12,679 nt of DNA, taken from Alphaproteobacteria bacterium. GTDB lineage: Bacteria; Pseudomonadota; Alphaproteobacteria; Rhodobacterales; Rhodobacteraceae. This document shows, piece after piece, positions 1-6,391 of the stretch. Location of the stretch: NCBI GenBank assembly GCA_024277955.1, contig JAJRUE010000127.1, positions 1 through 12,679 on the forward strand, written 5' to 3'. The notes beneath the pieces are model-generated. The model was not told where the DNA came from and did not search any database. It was given only the letters and a program-made list of their open reading frames with translations. Within the stretch, counting starts at the first letter, position 1; each line of letters opens with the position of its first letter. The translations under genes and the position numbers were made by a program.

Positions 1-94
1 CCTTGTCCAGCAGCTGATTCGAGGACCAGAAATAGCCGACGCAGCCCCCGACCCCGAGGATGATGGTGATAAGGCCCTGAAGCGCCGGGTTCAT
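1..94 (-). CDS. aglF: AglF-like sugar ABC transporter permease, N-terminus only
   Basis: This is the first 31 codons of a gene running off the left edge. The visible residues begin MNPALQGLITIILGV and end YFWSSNQLLDK: a short cytoplasmic start, one hydrophobic helix with a Gly-Val-Gly-Gly kink, then a polar loop. This resembles the N-terminus of AglF-type (MalF-like) inner-membrane permeases of alpha-glucoside importers. The start is ATG at 94 with a good ribosome binding site, AGGAG, about eight bases upstream. It lies downstream of aglE in the same direction with a 94-base gap containing a terminator-like hairpin. A second permease and the ATPase presumably follow beyond the window. The identification rests on position after aglE and on a short sequence, so the family is likely but the substrate is not shown. 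Confidence 0.75.
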   Translation of the reverse strand, partial: MNPALQGLITIILGVGGCVGYFWSSNQLLDK

Positions 95-141
95 CGTCAA
101 CTCTCCTGGTCGGGCGCCGCGGGGCGCCGTTTCGCGGGTGG

Positions 142-165
142 AAAAACCCGGCGCGTTGGCGCCGG
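142..165 (-). terminator. Intercistronic hairpin with U-run between aglE and aglF
   Basis: Read on the minus strand, a seven-base all-GC stem (CCGGCGC pairing with GCGCCGG, positions 165-159 and 154-148) closes a CAAC loop and is followed by G and then five T residues (146-142). This is the form of an intrinsic terminator. It sits 24 bases past the aglE stop and 48 bases before the aglF start, inside what should be one operon. The likely role is partial termination or 3'-end protection, giving much more binding protein than permease. Confidence 0.65.
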
Positions 166-188
166 ATTCCCCTGTCTTGCAGACGACC

Positions 189-1457
189 TTACTTGATCGC
201 GTCCCAGGATGCCTGGATTTCCGCGGCCACATCGACCGCCGGCTTGCCGCCGGCGTAATCGACCATGCCGGTCCAGAACGATCCCGCGCCTACCGCGCCC
301 GGCATCAGGTCGGAGCCGTCAAACCGGAAGGTGGTGGCGTTCAGCAGGATCTCGTTCATCTTCTTGAGCGTCGGATCGCCGAACGCATCCGGGTTCACCC
401 CCTTGAGCGGGGTCAGAAAGCCCTTGCGCGCCATCCAGATCTCGTGCGCCTTCGGGGTTTCCAGGAACTTGATCAGCTCGCGCGCGCCGGGGCTGTCGTT
501 GGTGATCGCCCAAAGCGTGCCGGCGCCAAGAACCGGCTTGCCCAGATCCTTGCCCGCATAGGCCGGGAAGTAGAAGAAATCGGCATCCTCGCCGACAACC
601 GTGCCTTCGGGGAAGAACGCCGGGATAAAGCTGGCCTGGCGATGCATGTAGCACTGCGGCGGGCTGCTGAAGAGCCCCTTGGGACTGTCGCGGAAGTCGG
701 TCGAGGCCACGGCCCCGGCGCCCCCGGCAACATAGTCGTCGTTGCGGGCGAACCAGCCGAACTCGTCGATCGCGGCAACCACGCGCTCATCGGTGAAGGG
801 GATCTCGTTCTTGACCCATTGATCGTAGACTTCGGGCGGCTGGGTGCGCAGCATCAGGTCTTCCACCCAGTCGGTGGCCGGCCAGCCGGTCGCCCCGCCG
901 GACCCGAGCCCGATGCACCAAGGCGTGCCGCCATCGGCGACGATCTGCTTGGTGAGCGCCTTGAGCTCTTCCATGGTCTGCGGGATCTCATAGCCGGCGT
1001 CGGCGAAGTTTTCCGGCACATACCAGACCAGCGACTTCACGTCGACCTTGTAGAAGAAGCCATACAGGCTGTCCTTGCCGTCGGGGCCCTTGTAGGTGCC
1101 CAGATCGACCCAGGACTGGCCGGCGGCGTAGTTTTCGCGCACCCAGTCGGCGGTGCCGTCGGGCAGCGGTGAAAGGAAGCCGCGCGCCGCCATGTCGGCG
1201 GCCAGGCCCGGCTGCGGAAAGACCGAGATATTGGCCGCCGAGCCGGCTTCGGCATCGACCATGATCTGCTGCTCGAAACTGTCCGAGCCGACATAGCGCA
1301 CATCGTTGCCGGTCTGCCTGGCGAACTCGGCCAGCACCGCCTCGACGTTTTCCTGGTCCGGCCCCAGCCAGGGTCCGAACACCGTGACCTGTTCGGCCAC
1401 GGCCATTCCGCCGGTCAGCGCCAGAACGGCAACCCCCGCGAACAATTGATGTTTCAT
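189..1457 (-). CDS. aglE: AglE-type periplasmic sugar-binding protein of an ABC importer
   Basis: The product is a 422-residue solute-binding protein that would capture a glucoside in the periplasm and deliver it to the AglFG permease. The start at ATG 1457 is preceded by GGGAGGA about seven bases upstream and opens a clear signal peptide: MKH, a hydrophobic core to about residue 18, and a probable AVA|EQ cleavage after residue 21. The mature part begins with VFGPWLGPDQ, and the aromatic-rich body (YGFFYKVDVKSLVWY, WPATDWVED, FWTGMVDY) matches the AglE/cluster-B sugar-binding family. A longer open frame reaching 1559 lacks a signal at its start and runs through the operator, so it is rejected. 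The gene is divergent from the LacI-type regulator, and a palindromic operator lies about 70 bases upstream of its start. Family assignment is strong. The sugar could be an alpha- or beta-glucoside, because the glycosidase across the gap is GH1. Confidence 0.9.
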   Translation of the reverse strand: MKHQLFAGVAVLALTGGMAVAEQVTVFGPWLGPDQENVEAVLAEFARQTGNDVRYVGSDSFEQQIMVDAEAGSAANISVFPQPGLAADMAARGFLSPLPDGTADWVRENYAAGQSWVDLGTYKGPDGKDSLYGFFYKVDVKSLVWYVPENFADAGYEIPQTMEELKALTKQIVADGGTPWCIGLGSGGATGWPATDWVEDLMLRTQPPEVYDQWVKNEIPFTDERVVAAIDEFGWFARNDDYVAGGAGAVASTDFRDSPKGLFSSPPQCYMHRQASFIPAFFPEGTVVGEDADFFYFPAYAGKDLGKPVLGAGTLWAITNDSPGARELIKFLETPKAHEIWMARKGFLTPLKGVNPDAFGDPTLKKMNEILLNATTFRFDGSDLMPGAVGAGSFWTGMVDYAGGKPAVDVAAEIQASWDAIK

Positions 1458-1525
1458 CGAATATCCTCCCAAAAAGCGCCCGTTGCCGGCGCTGACAGAA
1501 AAACCAAACGGCTTCGGACTCATTC

Positions 1526-1539
1526 CCAAAGCGCTTTGG
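1526..1539. promoter_or_regulatory. LacI-family operator O1 (perfect 14-bp palindrome)
   Basis: CCAAAGCGCTTTGG is a perfect palindrome with the central CG of LacI-family operators. It lies in the untranslated region of aglE, about 70 bases before the aglE start and downstream of both candidate aglE promoters, where a bound repressor would block transcription. The ten-base core AAAGCGCTTT is repeated exactly at 1693-1702 before the regulator gene. Confidence 0.8.
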
Positions 1540-1547
1540 ATGCGCGC

Positions 1548-1611
1548 AGGGTCTGTCATTCTGCCCGCTCTGTCAATTCAAACTTATATTTTCCCCCGGA
1601 TTTGCTGTTCA
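1548..1611 (-). promoter_or_regulatory. Candidate aglE promoters
   Basis: Two minus-strand candidates lie in this AT-rich stretch. One has -35 TGAACA (1611-1606), a 17-base spacer and -10 TATAAG (1588-1583), with initiation near 1576. The other has a perfect -35 TTGACA (1576-1571), 17 bases and a poor -10 GACCCT (1553-1548), with initiation near 1541, immediately before operator O1. The first has the better -10 element and the second the better -35 and operator geometry. The sequence alone does not decide. Confidence 0.45.
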
Positions 1612-1648
1612 TATTCAAATTTTCGGTTGCGTTTTCGAAAAACTGGCT

Positions 1649-1677
1649 TTGACGCGGCTGGGAAGTCGCCATAACAT
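1649..1677 (+). promoter_or_regulatory. Promoter of the aglR-like gene and its downstream genes
   Basis: TTGACG (1649-1654) and TAACAT (1672-1677) are separated by exactly 17 bases, giving a predicted start near 1684. The 5' leader would be only about 24 bases and contain operator O2 (1693-1702), which implies autorepression of the regulator and co-repression of the glycosidase and glucokinase. No strong ribosome binding site is visible in the leader. Confidence 0.6.
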
Positions 1678-1692
1678 CGCGGCAACAAATTG

Positions 1693-1702
1693 AAAGCGCT
1701 TT
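1693..1702. promoter_or_regulatory. LacI-family operator O2, directly before the regulator start codon
   Basis: AAAGCGCTTT is an exact copy of the O1 core and is a perfect ten-base palindrome. It ends five bases before the ATG at 1708 and occupies the place of the ribosome binding site. Centre-to-centre distance to O1 is 165 bases. A bound repressor here would sit just downstream of the predicted transcription start. Confidence 0.75.
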
Positions 1703-1707
1703 GAAGC

Positions 1708-2739
1708 ATGAACCTCAAGGAACTCTCGGCCCTGCTGGGCCTGTCGCAGACCACCGTAAGCCGGGCGCTGAACGACTACCCCGAGGTCAGCGAAGCCACC
1801 CGCCAGCGGGTCAAGGCGGCCGCCGCGGCCAACAACTACAGCCCCAACACCCGCGCCAAGGGGCTGGCGACGGGGCGGTCGATGGCGATCGGCCATGTGA
1901 TTCCGATTTCCACCCAGCACGAGATCGTCAACCCGATCTTCGCCGATTTCATCGCCGGGGCGGGCGAAGTCTATTCGCGCAACAACCACGACATGCTGCT
2001 GTCGGTGGTGCCCGACGTGGACGAAGAACGCGCCTACCGCGAACTTGCGGCGCGCGGTTCGGTGGACGGGATCATCGTGCACGGGCCGCGCGCCGATGAC
2101 CCGCGCATCGCGCTGTTGCGCGACCTCGGGCTGCCGTTTGTGGTGCACGGGCGCGCCGGCGAACAGGAAGACAGCTACAGCTGGGTCGATGTGAACAACC
2201 GCCGGTCGTTCCTGCGCGCCACCGAATTTCTGCTGGACCTGGGCCACCGCCGGATCGCGCTGATCAACGGGCTTGAAGACATGGACTTCGCCCACCGTCG
2301 GCGCCAGGGCTACGAGGCCGCGCTGGCTGCGCGCGATCTGCGCCCGGACCCGGCGATGATGCGTTCGGACGAGATGACCGAAGACTACGGCTACCGCGCC
2401 GCGCGCGACATGCTGGGCGCGCCGGCGCCGCCCACGGCCTTTCTGGTCAGCTCGATGCTGACCGCCATCGGCGTGCGCCGCGCCATCGGCGACGCCGGGC
2501 TGCGGATCGGGCGCGACGTGTCGGTGGTGATCCACGACGACGTGCTGTCCTACCTGCGAAACGGCGGCGACATCCCGATTTTCACCGCCGCGCGTTCCTC
2601 GGTGCATCTGGCCGGGCAGATCTGCGCCGAGATGCTGCTGGACATCATCCGCAACCCCGGCCAGGCGCCGCGCCACCGGCTGCTGGAAAGCGAACTGGTG
2701 ATCGGCCAGTCCTCGGGCCCGGTGGCGGGCGGCGCATGA
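1708..2739 (+). CDS. aglR: LacI/GalR-family transcriptional regulator of the glucoside locus
   Basis: The product is a 343-residue repressor-type regulator. Residues 3-22 form the helix-turn-helix (LKELSALLGLSQTTVSRALN), followed by the hinge region near residues 45-58 (NNYSPNTRAKGLATG), then a periplasmic-binding-protein-like effector domain with LGHRRIALING near residue 180 and the usual C-terminal dimer region. The length is normal for the family. The start at 1708 is fixed by the HTH beginning at residue 3, although no strong ribosome binding site precedes it. The gene is divergent from aglE, with operators on both sides of the gap, so it most probably represses both arms and itself, with release by the imported sugar or a derivative. 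The last four bases overlap the GH1 gene as ATGA, indicating translational coupling. The AglR name rests on the partnership with aglE; the inducer is not known from sequence. Confidence 0.9.
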   Translation: MNLKELSALLGLSQTTVSRALNDYPEVSEATRQRVKAAAAANNYSPNTRAKGLATGRSMAIGHVIPISTQHEIVNPIFADFIAGAGEVYSRNNHDMLLSVVPDVDEERAYRELAARGSVDGIIVHGPRADDPRIALLRDLGLPFVVHGRAGEQEDSYSWVDVNNRRSFLRATEFLLDLGHRRIALINGLEDMDFAHRRRQGYEAALAARDLRPDPAMMRSDEMTEDYGYRAARDMLGAPAPPTAFLVSSMLTAIGVRRAIGDAGLRIGRDVSVVIHDDVLSYLRNGGDIPIFTAARSSVHLAGQICAEMLLDIIRNPGQAPRHRLLESELVIGQSSGPVAGGA

Positions 2740-4076
2740 GCGCGCGCCCCCGCCCCGCCGCCCTGCCCCGGCGGGCCGAGTTCCCCGACGGGTTCGTGTT
2801 CGGCACCGCCACCTCGGCCTACCAGATCGAAGGCCAGTCCTTCGGCGGCGCCGGCCCCACCCATTGGGATGCCTTTGCTCGCCGTGCCGGGGCCATCGCC
2901 GACGCAACCGACGGCGCCATCGCCTGCGACCACTACCACCGCTACGCCCGGGATCTGGACCTGGCCGCCGCTTTCGACGCCTACCGCTTTTCGGTCAACT
3001 GGGCCCGCATCCAGCCCGAGGGCCGCGGCGCCGCCAACCCCGAGGGCCTGGATTTCTACGACCGGCTGAGCGACGCGATCCTGCAGCGCGACCTGCAGCC
3101 GCACCTGACGCTGTATCACTGGGAACTGCCGCAGGCGTTGGCCGAAACCGGCGGCTGGCAAAACCGCGACACCGCCGCGCGTTTTGGCGACTTCGCCGAG
3201 ATGATCATGCGCCGGATCGGCGACCGGATGACCTCGGTCGCCACCGTGAACGAACCGGCCTGCGTGGCCTGGATCGGCCATTTCGAAGGCAGCCACGCCC
3301 CGGGGCTGCAAAGCCGCGCGGCGGCGGCGCGCGCGATGCATCACATATTGCTGGGCCATGCCGAAGCGCTGGAACGGCTGCGCGCGCTGGGCCAGCGCGA
3401 CCTGGGGATCGTGCTGAACTTCGAAGCTATCGCGGCGGTCTCGGACAGCGACGCCGACCACGACGCCGCCACCCGGCGCGACGCGATCATGAACCGCTGG
3501 TATGTCGAGGCCATCACCAAAGCGCGCTACCCCGCCCCGGCGCTCGCCGGGCTGGGCGGGGATCTGCCCGAGCGCTGGCAGGACGACATGGCGCGCATCG
3601 CCGCCCCGCTCGACTGGCTGGGGGTGAACTACTACACGCGCGCCCGCGTCGCCGCCGCGCCGGACCAGCCCTGGCCGGGGCTGCGCCTGGCCGACGGGCC
3701 GCTGGCGAAAACCGCGATGGGCTGGGAAATCTACCCCGAAGGGCTGCACGAGGTGCTGATGCGGCTCAAGCGCGACTACATCGCCGACCTGCCGCTGCGC
3801 ATCACCGAAAACGGCGCCGCCTTTGACGACCGTGTGCAGGACGGCGGTGTGGCGGACAGCGCACGCTGCGCCTTTTTCGCCGGCCACCTGCGCCAGGTGC
3901 TGCGCGCGATCGGCGACGGCGTCAACGTGGGCGCCTATTTCGCCTGGTCGCTGCTGGACAATTTCGAATGGGCTTTTGGCCATGAAAAGCGCTTCGGGCT
4001 TGTGCATGTGGACTTCACCAGTCAAAAACGCACACCAAAGCAAAGCTACCACCTGCTGCGCCAGGCCCTGGCCTGA
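2736..4076 (+). CDS. GH1 family beta-glucosidase
   Basis: The product is a 446-residue glycoside hydrolase of family 1, a retaining (beta/alpha)8 enzyme. Hallmarks are FVFGTATSAYQIEG near the N-terminus (residues 20-33), the acid/base TVNEP motif with Glu173, the nucleophile motif ITENG with Glu358, and the C-terminal WSLLDNFEWAFG that lines the sugar site. There is no signal peptide, so it acts in the cytoplasm on an imported glycoside. Its length is typical and all key residues are present. It starts inside the stop of the regulator gene (ATGA) and is followed after 37 bases by glucokinase, so released glucose can be phosphorylated at once. Specificity within GH1 (glucoside, galactoside or fucoside) cannot be read from sequence. 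Operon context favours beta-glucosides such as cellobiose or aryl glucosides. Confidence 0.93.
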   Translation: MSARPRPAALPRRAEFPDGFVFGTATSAYQIEGQSFGGAGPTHWDAFARRAGAIADATDGAIACDHYHRYARDLDLAAAFDAYRFSVNWARIQPEGRGAANPEGLDFYDRLSDAILQRDLQPHLTLYHWELPQALAETGGWQNRDTAARFGDFAEMIMRRIGDRMTSVATVNEPACVAWIGHFEGSHAPGLQSRAAAARAMHHILLGHAEALERLRALGQRDLGIVLNFEAIAAVSDSDADHDAATRRDAIMNRWYVEAITKARYPAPALAGLGGDLPERWQDDMARIAAPLDWLGVNYYTRARVAAAPDQPWPGLRLADGPLAKTAMGWEIYPEGLHEVLMRLKRDYIADLPLRITENGAAFDDRVQDGGVADSARCAFFAGHLRQVLRAIGDGVNVGAYFAWSLLDNFEWAFGHEKRFGLVHVDFTSQKRTPKQSYHLLRQALA

Positions 4077-4099
4077 TCGAGGAACCGGACGACACCGCC

Positions 4100-4117
4100 A
4101 TGACCAGCCGACCATGA
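4100..4117 (+). other. Five-codon mini-cistron overlapping the glucokinase start
   Basis: ATG at 4100 opens a frame coding only M-T-S-R-P before TGA at 4115-4117. That stop overlaps the glucokinase ATG (4114-4116) as ATGA. A purine-rich GAGGAA (4079-4084) lies upstream, rather far from the first ATG (15 bases), while no ribosome binding site precedes the glucokinase start itself. This could be a reinitiation device or chance. Confidence 0.35.
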
Positions 4118-5106
4118 CCACCCCTGCCACAGCCCCCCGCCTGAGCCTGGTCGCCGACATCGGCGGCACCAACACCCGGCTGGCGCTTGCGCGCGGCACC
4201 GAGCTGCTGCCCGAAACAATCGCGAAATGCGCCAACCGCGACCACGGCGACCTGCCGTCGCTGATCCGCGGCTATATCCGGGGCCAGGGCGGGGTCGCCT
4301 GCGCGGGGGCGTGCATCGCCGTGGCCGGGCCGGTGCACGACGGGGTGGGCGAGCTGACCAACCTGGACTGGACCATCGACCTGGACACGCTGGCGCGCGC
4401 CACCGGCGCCGGCCATGTCGCCATCGTCAACGATCTGCAGGCCCAGGGCCATGCGCTGGGCCATCTCGACCCGGCGTCGCTGACCCGGCTGCTGGACGGT
4501 CCCCGGGCCCGGCCCCAGGGCAGCACCCGGCTGGTGATCGGCATCGGCACCGGCTTCAACCTGGCGGTGGCCTACGACTGCGGCGGCGAACGCCTGGTGC
4601 CGCCGTCGGAAACCGGCCATTCGGCGCTGCCGGTGCACGATGGCGAAGACCAGGAGCTGTTTGCCGAGCTGCGCGACCGGCGCGGGTTCGCCTCGATCGA
4701 GGACGTGCTGTCGGGGCGCGGGCTGGAACGCCTGTTCGCCTGGCACGCCGGGCGCGCCGGGGACGCGCGCCGCCCGGATGCGGCGGCGGTGATGCTGCTG
4801 ATCGGCCAGGGCTGCGACGCGGTCGCCGAGCGCACCGCCGCGCAGTTCGCCCGCACGCTTGGCAATGTTGCCGGCAACCTGGCGCTGATCCACCTGCCCT
4901 TTGGCGGCATCTACCTGGCCGGCGGGGTCGCGCGCGCCTTTGCCCCCTACCTGAACCGCTACGGGTTTGCCGCGGCGTTTCGCGAAAAGGGCCGGTTCGC
5001 CGAATACATGGACCAGTTTTCCCTGTCGGTGATCGAAAACGACTGGGCCGCGCTGATCGGCTGCGCCCACCACCTGGCCGCTGCGGCCCCGACCGCCGGA
5101 ACCTGA
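4114..5106 (+). CDS. glk: Glucokinase (Glk family)
   Basis: The 330-residue product would phosphorylate glucose with ATP to glucose 6-phosphate in the cytoplasm. The ATP-binding phosphate-1 motif ADIGGTNTRLA is at residues 14-24. The catalytic aspartate is probably Asp107 in IVNDLQAQGHA. The GIGTGFNLA segment and the C-terminal GGIYLAGGVARAF match the proteobacterial Glk family (PF02685) rather than ROK kinases, whose zinc-binding cysteines are absent. The frame is open upstream to 3823, but that part overlaps the GH1 gene. ATG 4114 is the only start in front of the first motif and gives the usual length. It is the third gene of the regulator-glycosidase-kinase operon and completes conversion of imported glucoside to glucose 6-phosphate. 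No ribosome binding site precedes it; see the mini-cistron. Confidence 0.93.
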   Translation: MTTPATAPRLSLVADIGGTNTRLALARGTELLPETIAKCANRDHGDLPSLIRGYIRGQGGVACAGACIAVAGPVHDGVGELTNLDWTIDLDTLARATGAGHVAIVNDLQAQGHALGHLDPASLTRLLDGPRARPQGSTRLVIGIGTGFNLAVAYDCGGERLVPPSETGHSALPVHDGEDQELFAELRDRRGFASIEDVLSGRGLERLFAWHAGRAGDARRPDAAAVMLLIGQGCDAVAERTAAQFARTLGNVAGNLALIHLPFGGIYLAGGVARAFAPYLNRYGFAAAFREKGRFAEYMDQFSLSVIENDWAALIGCAHHLAAAAPTAGT

Positions 5107-5186
5107 GCCGCGGTCCCCGGGCACCGGCGCGCGCCCGGGGGCGGCATCGCTCGAAGCCGAGGCTCGCACCCAGTGAAACCCTGCCC

Positions 5187-5206
5187 CCGGATCGCTGGCG
5201 ATCCGG
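5187..5206. terminator. Inverted repeat downstream of glk, possible terminator
   Basis: CCGGATCGC and GCGATCCGG are perfect complements separated by TG, followed on the plus strand by TTTG. The stem lies 81 bases after the glk stop. The lack of a real U-run makes intrinsic termination uncertain. It could act as an mRNA 3' stabiliser or aid Rho-dependent ends. Confidence 0.4.
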
Positions 5207-5245
5207 TTTGCGCGCGCCCCCCGCCCGGCGTGATCAAGGGCGCGC

Positions 5246-5273
5246 ATTATCGCGGTATTTCAAGGTGTTACAA
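5246..5273 (-). promoter_or_regulatory. Promoter-like sequence on the minus strand in the glk-trmJ gap
   Basis: TTGTAA (5273-5268), a 16-base spacer and GATAAT (5251-5246) match the bacterial consensus at four and five of six bases, inside an AT-rich island of an otherwise GC-rich gap. Transcription would start near 5239 and run leftward toward the 3' end of glk in antisense. No gene lies there, so this may mark an antisense or small RNA, or be chance. Confidence 0.25.
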
Positions 5274-5404
5274 CGTCGCCCAGGCGGATACCACTGCCCG
5301 ACCTCGGGGCGCGCCCATCCTCGGGGCCGGGCGCGAATCCCGCATTCGCACGGCGTTTCCGGTGACAAGCTTTCCGGTTCCATCCCGCCCGGGACCGGGG
5401 CCGA

Positions 5405-6169
5405 TCACCCCGCGCCGCCGCGGTCCTTCCAGCGCACCATCTGGCGCAGGATCCCGTGCAGCATCTTCACATCCGCCGAGGTCAGCCCCAGGCGCGCCCA
5501 CATGTTGCGCAGGTTCAGCTTCATCCCCGGGGCCTTGTCGGCGGGGAAAAAGAACCCCGCTTCGGCCAGCCGTTCTTCGTAGTGATCGCCCAGCTTTTCG
5601 ATCTCGAGCTTGCTGGCCAGCGCCACCGGCGCCTGCCCCACCGCCGCCACCGGCGCGGCCCCCGCCTGCCGGCCCCATTCATAGGCCATCAGCAGCACCG
5701 ACTGGGCCAGGTTCAGGCTGGCGAACGCCGGGTTGACCGGCACCGACACGATCGCATCGGCCAGCGCCACGTCTTCGTTTTCCAGCCCGGCGCGTTCGGG
5801 GCCGAACACAATGGCCACCTTTTGCCCCGAGGCGCACAGGGCATGGGCCCGGGCCATCGCCTCTTGCGGGGCGAGAACCGGCTTGGTCAGCCCGCGCAGC
5901 CGCGCCGTGGTGGCAAAGACATGGGCGCAATCGGCAATCGCGCCGTTCAGATCGGGCGCCACCTGGGCCGCGTCCAGCACCCGCCCGGCGCCGCTGGCCA
6001 TCGCCACCGCGCGCGGGTTCGGCCAGCCATCGCGCGGCGCGACGATGCGCATGTGCTCAAGCCCGAAGTTCAGCATCGCGCGCGCCGCCGCGCCGATGTT
6101 TTCACCCATCTGCGGGCGCACCAGGACAAATGCCGGCATCAGCCCGCCGGGGGCGCTGTCATCGCTCAT
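5405..6169 (-). CDS. trmJ: tRNA (cytidine/uridine-2'-O-)-methyltransferase, TrmJ type
   Basis: The 254-residue product belongs to the SpoU/TrmH SPOUT superfamily, TrmJ branch, which 2'-O-methylates nucleotide 32 of tRNAs using S-adenosylmethionine. Motif 1 is VLVRPQMGENIGAAARAM (residues 15-32, with Asn24 and the conserved Arg30). Motif 2 is FGPERAGLEN (122-131). Motif 3 is NPAFASLNLAQS (146-157), where the trefoil knot binds the cofactor. The C-terminal helical part matches TrmJ rather than short TrmL proteins. I chose ATG 6169 because AAGG lies six bases upstream; a GTG one codon earlier is too near that site. The gene stands alone, divergent from the ThiE-like gene and convergent with glk. 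The exact tRNA target in this organism is inferred from the family. Confidence 0.9.
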   Translation of the reverse strand: MSDDSAPGGLMPAFVLVRPQMGENIGAAARAMLNFGLEHMRIVAPRDGWPNPRAVAMASGAGRVLDAAQVAPDLNGAIADCAHVFATTARLRGLTKPVLAPQEAMARAHALCASGQKVAIVFGPERAGLENEDVALADAIVSVPVNPAFASLNLAQSVLLMAYEWGRQAGAAPVAAVGQAPVALASKLEIEKLGDHYEERLAEAGFFFPADKAPGMKLNLRNMWARLGLTSADVKMLHGILRQMVRWKDRGGAG

Positions 6170-6209
6170 CACTCACCTTCGCCATCGCGCCGCACGCGGC
6201 CCTGGCGCG

Positions 6210-6238
6210 GTGATACGCAAGCCCCGCCCCCGGCGCAA
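6210..6238 (-). promoter_or_regulatory. Weak candidate promoter of trmJ
   Basis: TTGCGC (6238-6233), 17 bases, then TATCAC (6215-6210) is the best minus-strand candidate in the divergent gap. It matches the -35 at three and the -10 at four of six positions. The rest of the gap from about 6220 to 6340 is C-rich on the plus strand and carries one 12-base direct repeat (6250-6261 and 6306-6317). Confidence 0.22.
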
Positions 6239-6334
6239 GCGCGCGGCCGGACCGCCTGCCGACCGCCGGGTCGCCACCGGACCACCGGGCCACGACCCGC
6301 CAACCGACCGCCTGCCGCGCGCACCGTCACCCCG

Positions 6335-6363
6335 TAGCCAACCCGGCAAAACCGGGCTATAGG
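6335..6363 (+). promoter_or_regulatory. Candidate promoter of the ThiE-like gene
   Basis: TAGCCA (6335-6340), a 17-base spacer and TATAGG (6358-6363) lie just ahead of the ThiE-like start, with initiation expected near 6370. The spacer contains CCCGG-CAAAA-CCGGG, a five-base inverted repeat that may be incidental. No THI-box riboswitch features are evident in the short leader. Confidence 0.4.
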
Positions 6364-6391
6364 GGCGCAACACCAGCAGATGGAGCCCGTC

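Larger units (their letters stand above)
5107..5404. other. Convergent gap between glk and trmJ
   Basis: This 298-base non-coding stretch between convergent genes holds GC-rich inverted repeats near glk (the strongest at 5187-5206), a short AT-rich patch at about 5235-5275 with a minus-strand promoter-like arrangement, and a weak six-base-stem hairpin at 5333-5349. I see no tRNA, no convincing small coding gene and no terminator with a U-run. Confidence 0.6.

Noticed and set aside
189..1559. Longer aglE product starting at 1559
   Set aside because: The extra 34 residues are encoded by the operator and leader, while ATG 1457 has a strong ribosome binding site and begins a proper signal peptide.
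1615..2907. A 430-codon open frame on the minus strand across the LacI-type gene
   Set aside because: It is antisense to a gene with a clear HTH and conserved effector domain, is Arg-, Gly- and Pro-rich in the way of GC-rich shadow frames, and matches no family.
2550..4235. A 561-codon open frame on the minus strand across the GH1 gene
   Set aside because: It lies opposite a complete GH1 enzyme with both catalytic glutamates; its composition is typical of an antisense shadow in GC-rich DNA.
5333..5349. GCGAAT-N5-ATTCGC hairpin as part of a tRNA or riboswitch
   Set aside because: There is no acceptor or T-arm pairing around it, no CCA end, and the stem is only six bases.
4227..5582. A 451-codon plus-strand frame across the glucokinase gene and the gap after it
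   Set aside because: It is mostly the +1 shadow of glucokinase, is extremely Arg/Pro rich, and runs through the convergent gap into the antisense of trmJ.
6250..6317. Two copies of GACCGCCTGCCG, 56 bases apart, in the trmJ divergent gap
   Set aside because: The stretch is C-rich and low in complexity, so a 12-base match is weak evidence of function, and it fits no promoter geometry.
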